Positions 56,527 to 64,000 of a stretch of DNA of 64,000 nucleotides are shown here, in pieces. How positions within the stretch are numbered: position 1 is the first letter of the stretch; every line of letters starts with the position of its first letter. Origin of the DNA: Capitulum mitella (taxonomy: Eukaryota; Arthropoda; Thecostraca; Pollicipedomorpha; Pollicipedidae); the NCBI GenBank assembly GCA_030062745.1, contig CP099842.1, positions 5,499,822 to 5,563,821 of the forward strand. Reading direction: 5' to 3'. The notes beneath the pieces were generated by a model. It was given only the letters and a program-made list of their open reading frames with translations, was not told the origin of the DNA and searched no databases. The translations under genes were made by a program, and so were the position numbers.

Positions 56527-57249
56527 GGTAAACGCCACGACGAGACCTAGATTTCGGACCATGCAAAATAAGGCGTCGTTCAAATGTCCGACTTTAGTAA
56601 AGACCAGCATCACAGACGTCCGAGAATCACATATAGAATGAAATGAATACCGGAAATGAAAAGTAGCACTCTCCATGTATGATCCGTTACCGATGGATGA
56701 CTTTTAGTGGCGTCAGTGGTCTCATACTGGGCATTGCGCATGCACTACTGATGCATGGAAACATGAAAACCCATATGAAGGTTTTGATATCAATGTTTTG
56801 CCGTCATCATGTGGTTCATCACGTAAGCCCTCGAAGTCCTTAACACATCAATACGTGCATTGTCAGCCGGCCAGTGGCTGAATAAATATTACCTCTGCTG
56901 GAATGCTGACGCAGTGCTGGTGGCCCGACATCGGAACAGTTATGACTCAAGTCAGACTATGGAAGCCGAACTTACTGCGGCTTTTTTCTTACCAGCCAGG
57001 CAACGACCACGTCCCTGCGAGCTAAAGTTTTCTCCTAGTTTTCCCAGTGCGCTGAATGCAGATACACCACAGGCCGATTCAGAACTGTTTCGGGCAGCTG
57101 GTATGACTGCTGGCGGGCTGCAGAAACCTTTCGGCGGCCAGCCCCCTGCGCAGTACGAGGGACTCGGGTACGGTCGGAGCGCCGGTCGCGTGCCCGCCGC
57201 GTCACGCTCTTAAAGCCGGCATGCGATGCGCTCGTGGTACCGCTGCGAC
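56527..57249. other. No gene seen
   Basis: Unique DNA, AT-leaning on the left and GC-rising on the right. A GCATTCCAG lies on the minus strand at 56906-56898. Confidence 0.4.
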
Positions 57250-57730
57250 GCAAGGGCCCGGCTTCTCCTACTGATCAGCAGCCATCGGCTCTGCACCCGG
57301 CTGTATCTGGCCGGACGGACCGCCGGCTGTATCTGGCCGGGCTGACTGCATGATATCTGGCCGGAAGGCGGACTGCTGTAAATAGCTGGGCGGTCTGCTG
57401 TATCGACGGTGGACTGCTGTTTTTTAGTTGGGCGGACCGCTGTATCTGCCCGGTTGGACTGCTGTATATAGCCGGGCGGACTGCTGTGTCTGGTCAGGCG
57501 GACTGCTGTAAATAGCTGGGCGGTCTGCTGTATCGACCGGGTGGACTGCTGTTTTTTAGTTGGGCGGACCGCTGTATCTGGCCCGGTTGGACTGCTGTAT
57601 ATAGCCGGGCAGACTGCTGTGTCTGGCCGGGCGGACTGCTGTAAATAGCTGGGCGGTCTGCTGTATCTGGCCGGGTGGACTGCTGTTTTTTAGTTGGGCG
57701 GACCGCTGTATCTGGCCGGGTGGACTGCCG
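57250..57730 (+). repeat. 22-bp repeat organised in a 133-bp six-monomer higher-order unit
   Basis: Monomers share GACTGCTGTATCTGGCCGGG plus CG. Six variants in fixed order make a block of 22+21+23+23+22+22 = 133 bp: GACTGCTGTAAATAGCTGGG, GTCTGCTGTATCGACCGGG, GACTGCTGTTTTTTAGTTGG, GACCGCTGTATCTGGCCCGG, GACTGCTGTATATAGCCGGG, GACTGCTGTGTCTGGYCRGG. Blocks start at 57371, 57501 and 57634; the third is partial. Left of 57371 monomers are diverged. Confidence 0.92.
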
Positions 57731-58060
57731 TCCGCTGGGCGGCCGCGACCGTCGGGCGGCCCGCCGGCCCAGCCGCGATCGCGGCCGCCGGTCGGCGACC
57801 GCGGCGCCACCCTGCGCCAAACTCGGTCAGCGGCGGAGACCGCCGGAATGCGGCGCCGAGTCGGTGGCCGTCGACCGAGCGTGCACCGCGCACGACCGAC
57901 CCGCTGCCGCTCTCGCTCTCGGCCCTGGCCGGCGCGCTGGCCGCTGTCCGCAGGGTCAGGCCGCTGGCCAGCCGACGGGACGACGGAAGGCCGCCGCACG
58001 GGGCCAGCAGGGCAGGAGCGGCAGCGGCGACTCGGGCCGGTCGCGGCTGTGATGTGGTGG
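57731..58060. other. GC-rich patch right of the higher-order array
   Basis: CpG-dense (GGGCGGCCCGCCGGCCCAGC; GACCGCGGCGCCACCCTGCG). On the minus strand GCATTCCGG lies at 57851-57843. Multiple open frames on both strands follow from composition. Confidence 0.58.
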
Positions 58061-59162
58061 CGCCACGACTGTTCTGCAGAGGCGAAACGCGCGGACTCCG
58101 GCAGTTCAAGAGATTTTTCGCCTGGCTTATGCGTGCGACAATGGGGTTTGGAGACGTATGCTGTGGGGAGGAGAGGGACGGAGAGGGCGGAGGAATACGA
58201 CAGCGAGCTGGCGATGTGTTGGTATATCTCGAAGATCTGGAGGGACTTGGAATAAGACACTGGTTTTACGATGTGTTCCATGGGTCAGATGGTGGAATAG
58301 GGAGATGGAAATTGAAAGCAAATTCATATAGATTCACCAGCGAAATCTTGTAATCCTAAAAAACAAAGGTTTCATAAAACCTTGTACGACAAATTCCTTT
58401 CCGATATATTCCGTACATCAGAAATTCCTTTTCCTCGATTACGTGCTTCCTCTCACGCAAAACTCTTTAGGCTATGCTGTACTTTCATTTCGCTCTCGGT
58501 ACAAAACTTAGGCAGTTAAAACCCTTTTCCTCCTCACCATTCGTTACATGATTTATGGAATGCCTTTAAATTTTGTAGCTTGGAAACACATTTTAGGCTC
58601 GTAGTGGGCAAATACAAAAGCAAACGCAATCTAAGATATTTTTGCCACCCAATGTTACCACACTTAGGTTACGTAAATTGCTGAATCATATGGTTTTCCA
58701 TGTACATTGTTCATGTATCATTTCATTACAAATGCAATGGTCGAATTCCATAGTCACTTCATCCTCAAAGCATGCAATGAATTAGCGGAAAGGTCAAGGT
58801 CACAAGTCAGGATTTAGAAACGTATCTTACTATAATGTGCAAACCGCTTTAGGGCCATGCTATCGAAACCCAAAAAATCATCTCTGACCTTTGATCATTT
58901 CCTCTTCCGTTACAGTCTATTTCTCTCACCTGTGCATGGTCAGTGTTACGCTGTGTTGACCGTCCTGTCCTGCCTTCGGAACAAACCTCCCCATGGCTTT
59001 GTTAGGACTTCCAGTTTCATCACTGGTTCTCCAGAAGCTCAGATTGGCATCCTGATAAACGGCGACTGTCCAGCAGTGAACATTATAAAAAGTTCAAGGG
59101 TTCACTATCCTTCAGAAAAAAACTTTTGGTCGTTAACGGTGGTGATTTATCTGAATTGCTCG
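58061..59162. other. No gene seen
   Basis: Mostly AT-rich. AAGGTCAAGGTCAC lies near 58792, matching the direct-repeat core of the 137-bp repeat. No gene called. Confidence 0.45.
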
Positions 59163-59248
59163 AGAATCGTTGGCCACTGTTCTCATGCGACTTAGTTTCT
59201 TTTTAAGAATCGTTGACCACTGTTCTCATGCGACTTAGTTTCTTTCTA
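59163..59248 (+). repeat. 43-bp tandem duplication
   Basis: Two copies starting at 59163 and 59206. They share CACTGTTCTCATGCGACTTA and GTTTCTTT, and differ mainly by TTGGCCAC versus TTGACCAC. Confidence 0.95.
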
Positions 59249-59784
59249 AAGACTCTTTTGAACGTACACAGCTTGTCACATCAAGGACTTAACCCCAACA
59301 ATTTTTCCGATGTCGATAACCAAAGCCAGTGTCACGACACACAGAAAACAAGACGGATTTTTCTGAAACTCTGATTGTCTGCCTCTGCCTGGAAACAAAT
59401 GTTCGAGACCACGCTACAACATGATACGACGCGATGACTGCGGATATCAATGGGGGTGCCGTGGCGAACTGCGAACCCGCTTTGAAAAAAACGCATGCTG
59501 CAATGGCATCGATTGGAAAGGAAGTGTTTGCCTGCGTTGTTTCTTCTAAATTCGCGTGTATAGCTGTTTTCAACGAAGTGCGAATGAGAATTTCATGTCC
59601 CACATAGGTTTGCCACCCATATTTAGGCGACCAAAGGCTCTTTCAGTCTCCGAGACGCACATCTATGCCAAGAAATACCATTGTAAATAGAAACACAGAT
59701 CGTAAACTGGTGGCATCCTCTGCTTATAGGGTGGATCTTAGAATGGAAGGATAAACGAAATTACCAACTTCAAATCTCTAACCA
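59249..59784. other. No gene seen
   Basis: AT-leaning unique sequence. Confidence 0.45.
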
Positions 59785-59825
59785 TACTAAACTACTACGC
59801 GTACTCTTGACGTGTTAGTTTAGTA
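59785..59825. repeat. Inverted repeat with 10-bp arms
   Basis: TACTAAACTA at 59785-59794 and its exact reverse complement TAGTTTAGTA at 59816-59825, with a 21-base loop. Confidence 0.85.
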
Positions 59826-60978
59826 GGGGAAAATCGGGAGAGGCGGGGCACGCAATGTTCCATTTCACCCACGTGCCATAGCAGTACCTATCAATTTATT
59901 GAGGAAAATTCTAGTCCATCATTGAGCCGTTTCACTGTCTTCACCTGACTGTCTACACTGTCTACACCTGACCACAATCATTTTAAATTTTGGGAAAACG
60001 CATAAGCATTTTTTTTGTTCCTCTGAGAAAAACTTAAAATCGAGAGAAATGGGACTTTAGGAGGACTGGTGTCACTTGCAGATAGCAAAATGAGACAAAA
60101 AGAATTAGTATGTGGTGGCTGGTACAATGTTCTCGTAAGTCTGCATTGGAAATGTAGGCATGCTACAGCTTCAGCATCGTGTCCCATTTCCCCCTCCGCC
60201 CTGTGACAGACTCAAGGCTACCACCATGGGAAAACGACGGCAACAACCAGGGAGTGAATGCAAACATAAACGCCCTTTACATCTCCCTCAATATCTCAGT
60301 ATTTTCCGCTTACAAAACACGCACACGTTTAAAAGCCAATTCACTCGTAATGACCACATAAAAAACGCTTTTGGCCATAACTATCATACGCCTACAGCGG
60401 CTGAAGTGACCGTAAAGAAAGAAACTTGATAATGCTGCGAGATGCAAACGCGACGTCTTGCGTCGGTCAAAGCATCTTTGCACAGTGTATTCTCGGGAGA
60501 AACGCAGGTTCCGGTCCTGAGTCTCGCTTCTCCCGGTTCTCCCAGCAAAAGAAAAAATTGTTCTCACCCAGCGAAGTGACAAGGAAGGCAAGGTATTGTG
60601 AGGCACATGACTAGCTAGGTCGACTTGTTTCAGGCTTCCTGTCACAGCTCCACCCAATGCGGATAAATTTGGGCCATATGGACTATTTCCATCAAATTCG
60701 ATGGCTCTGAATCAAAAAAGACTACACGCCCAAACTGGGTACTGTCACCAAACCACAATGATTTTCAAATACCGATGACCTGTCGCGAGATGTTTGTTGT
60801 TTACCGGAGTAGGCAGTCGTAACCAAAAACGATTCTTTGGCACCAGAATGACAGAAGACATCATCAAAAAAGATGCACTTCCGCCAAAACCGGACAAAAT
60901 ATCACAAGAAATGCTGGTTCGTTGCCAAAATAGAATAGACCAGCTGACGCCTGCGGTTTTCCTTGATTGCCAAACGTT
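59826..60978. other. No gene seen
   Basis: AT-rich unique sequence without supported features. Confidence 0.45.
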
Positions 60979-60989
60979 GGGGGGGGGGG
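60979..60989 (+). repeat. G11 homopolymer
   Basis: Run of 11 G. It is followed by a short stretch of GACGTCGTGTCGACGTCGTG repeats near 61011-61032. Confidence 0.93.
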
Positions 60990-63900
60990 ATGTCGCTACG
61001 ACGCCGTATGGACGTCGTGTCGACGTCGTGCGCTCGCCGCTACGGCAGTTGTGCCGATGTCGTCGGAAGGTCACTGCGAAATTGTGTGGACGTCGCGATT
61101 TCGTAATTAAGACTTCGCTAACGTCTCAAGAAAGTTTTTTCCACCGTCTAGACAAATGCTGCGTCATAAGATCGTCCTGAAGACATAACTGTGGCGCACC
61201 AGGACGACTGTTTCAAGAACTTCCGTGACCCGTGTCCGCTCCATTCAGTAGGTCACGTCTTGCTGACGACATTTGGCGTTTGGCGTTACTGTCGGAATGA
61301 ATGTGCAAAAAGGACCAATATTCGACGTGCCTTTAAGCACTGATCCAGGACTGTGGGAGAGGAAGAGGAGTCGAGTGCAAAAGGTCACGGTGGATTTTGC
61401 TTTGGCGTCCCGGTTTGTGTCGAGAGTGGTGGTTGCTGAAGCATGTGCTAAACATGGCTTTCGTCTGCCATATTTGGCTGGGCTTTGGTTCGTTTGGTTG
61501 CCCTTTCTTCATATTTGCGTCCTTTGTGAAAGCTAATCTACATCATGTTCTTCCACCCAGATCTAGGAACCTTGTGATGCCCCCCTGCAATCTGGTTACA
61601 GACCGCCCATTTTTAGTGCGGAAACACGCTTTTTGGTGGGCAATTATATTCGGTGGACGCTCTAGACACTCTGGTGAATTCTCATCTTTTTTGTGGCGCC
61701 GTTAAATATGCGTCCTTGTTTTCTTCTTGATTTGGAAGAAAATTTCTTACTCAAATACCAACATGTCCCCAAGTAAAAGAAAAAAATGTAACATAAAACT
61801 GGTATTTCGACCATCATTGCTGAGCGCTGATTCTAACCTGCAAAGATAGGACTTGGTCGTCTGTAATGTTTCTGTTTGTCTACGTCTTTTTCTGCGGCTG
61901 TTTCATACTCGGTTGCCCTATCTTTTAATACTCATGATATTGTTCGGCTGCCATTTCTACTTATTAATTAATAATAATCTGATTAAAAATCACCCAAAGA
62001 AAACATCTCTGAAAGCAAAAACATAATTCCCGGAATAGCTGTCTCAAAGAAACGGCTTACAAACCGACACGCTACAAACGAAAATGCATAAAGTTTTGAC
62101 GCATCATCTAAAGAAAACTTTCTGATCCCGCGCCCAGGGGTTGCAGAGTTATTAGTCCTCAGAGAACGTTATGGTGGGGCCAAGCCAGGCCGCGCTGGAT
62201 CGTGCCGTATAATTTGACTTTTATTTTTGCCAGCTGAAGTAAGACTCATCCAGCCTTCAGCCTCACCTGTGAATACAGCAGTTATGATGTAATCGATATT
62301 AACTAGTCTTCTTTTACTTTACACTCTTGTTAAGCCACAGAAGACGCATTGAGAATACAGGTCATATTTCTAACTGGCTTGCCCCTGAACGCTTCAAGCA
62401 GCTGCAGAACAGAAGAACGTCGTTAGATTCCAACGGTACGAAACAGATGCTTTCTCAATCTACATACAAAGAAAACTAAATGCCGGAAAATACAAATAAA
62501 ACAGCATTTGCAACGACACATCATAACGTAGCCTACTCCAAGAACATAGTTAATGAGTCGAAATCCTTCTACCGAGCGGAAAAAGTGTGTGTCGCTGGAA
62601 ATGAATGCCCCAGAATGGCATCGCGGTGTTTTTTTTTTTTTTCGCTACAAAGTAACACCTAACACGGATCCGTGATCCGGACGTAGGCTATGATGTCAAA
62701 CCGCAGACGTAGGCTGCAATAATGGTCTAGGGCTGTGAGAGGGTTGTGACGTTTTGGTCATCTGTAAACGGATAGGCCTCTTTTGACAGTGCTCCGCCCG
62801 TGAAGTATGTGGCCATTTGAGCTCGGCCTGCAGTGGAGCAAGTCGTTTCGGGTCGGCTTAGATATTTGACGTGTTCGAATGCAGAGCGAAGGCGCCCACT
62901 CCTCCGGCTTCGCGTGGCGTGTTCTGCCGCTCCGCCCAGTCGGCCTCACCCTGAACGTCACGCAACTGGCAACGCTCATCTCGTGAGCGCTTTGAGCTGG
63001 ACCATCAGACCCAGTATGGCTCTAAAATCCCGCCCGGCGCCAAACCAGACGCCTGGTGTTTCATCAGAAGTCAAGACAATTAGCATCTCTGTAGTCATGC
63101 ACCGATCGTCCAAAGTCTCCAGATCACTACACCCAGTTTTAGTAATTCTTTAAATAGTTAAAGGAAGTTTGAGACTTTTTCGTGTAACTACTCCTGAGTC
63201 GGCTTATGCCCGACTGCTACACCGCTGTGTTGTAATCTCGGCAGCACGTTAAACCTACGCCGCATAATCAGCCGTTACCTGGAGTTACACGATTGGGTGT
63301 GGGGATCAGTGTATGCAACAAGTTTCGGTTAGCACAGGCACGATCCCCAGCCCCACCCTTGCGAGTCATTCGAAAAATATGGCAAAAGTCAAACCGGTCC
63401 GACTGAAGAGCAGATCGCCCAGAATAATCAAGACTGTCCACTCATATATCATGCGCATACCTGAACTTCGACAGCTGGTCAGATCGTTAGCCACAGTAAC
63501 AGGAAGCTGGAGTAGTCGGTGTTACTGCACGTTTCAGCACGTCAGATTTTTGGTAGTGAATGTGGAAAACCGCAGAATCCAGCCGTGTTGCACGTAAACT
63601 GACTAACAAAACACCGTTTTTGTACTAAGGATTGAAAGCAAACCCAGGGGAGCCATGTCGAATACTACGTTATTGGGCTTGCGGACATAAATGCCGAAAC
63701 GCAGTGGTCTTGTATAGTGGATAGGGAAGCAATATCGCCTAGAACGTAAATTTGTATTTGATTCCACTAAGGGGAAGTCAGTTTCGAATCCTACTCATGG
63801 CTCGTTGGACTGATTCCGATTCTGAATGAGCGTGGGTGTTCCAAAACCGAAATGATTCCGATTCCGAGTTAAAATGAAGTGACCTCGATTCCTAAATCGA

Positions 63901-64000
63901 TCCCACTTAAATCATTTCCCGAAATGGAATATACTTGAATACAAAATATAATACAAAAGAAATAATAAACTTTAGTTTTGTCGGCAGGAAAAACATATTC
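60990..64000. other. AT-rich DNA, no gene seen
   Basis: About 3 kb with no supported gene, array or RNA. ATG frames of 90-130 codons (for example 60794-61180 and 61273-61536, plus) show no recognisable domain. A T13 run lies at 62630-62642. Confidence 0.45.

Noticed and set aside
63720-63800. tRNA-like B box (TTTCGAATCC near 63783)
   Set aside because: No pairing T-stem, A box at correct distance or acceptor stem could be fitted.

Overview
The window looks like a piece of nuclear genome from a multicellular animal, most likely an invertebrate. There are no packed or operon-like genes. The best coding signal is an exon ending in a strong eukaryotic splice donor. The only clear mobile element is a decayed non-LTR retrotransposon of a type common in arthropods and other invertebrates. 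I cannot name the species; an arthropod is a guess from the retrotransposon only.

Protein coding content is very low. One probable first coding exon lies on the minus strand (7535 to 6835), with a good Kozak start, a 233-codon frame and a GAG|GTGAGA donor. Its product is not recognised, and the next exons would lie to the left, beyond this window or unseen in it. Most other long reading frames are by-products of GC-rich tandem arrays and lack convincing starts or conserved domains.

The main architecture is a recurring composite: a CpG-dense, GC-rich patch of about 150-600 bp directly touching one or two minisatellite arrays. From about 1.8 to 58 kb there are more than twenty arrays, with units of 20-54 bp. 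Several patches sit between two arrays (10.3-11.7, 21.1-21.8, 31.4-32.6, 47.1-48.0 and 49.3-50.0 kb). In one case two patches flank an array (24.5-26.3 kb). Some arrays show higher-order structure: a 133-bp six-monomer repeat at 57.4-57.7 kb, a 70-bp dimer at 20.0-20.2 kb and a 66-bp dimer at 49.8 kb. Many patches share the short motif GCATTCCRG, and some carry perfect CRE sites.

Between these modules lies AT-richer DNA with no visible genes. The right part (about 50-64 kb) is mainly of this kind. It holds the retrotransposon remnant (53.7-54.9 kb), a 137-bp tandem repeat with directly repeated AGGTCA half-sites (52.8-53.2 kb), a cluster of palindromic AGGTCA pairs (55.97-56.31 kb), and most of the seven unusually long G or C homopolymers.

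I see no rRNA, tRNA, CRISPR array or prokaryotic gene system. All repeat unit lengths, copy counts and enrichment statements were made by eye and should be recomputed.
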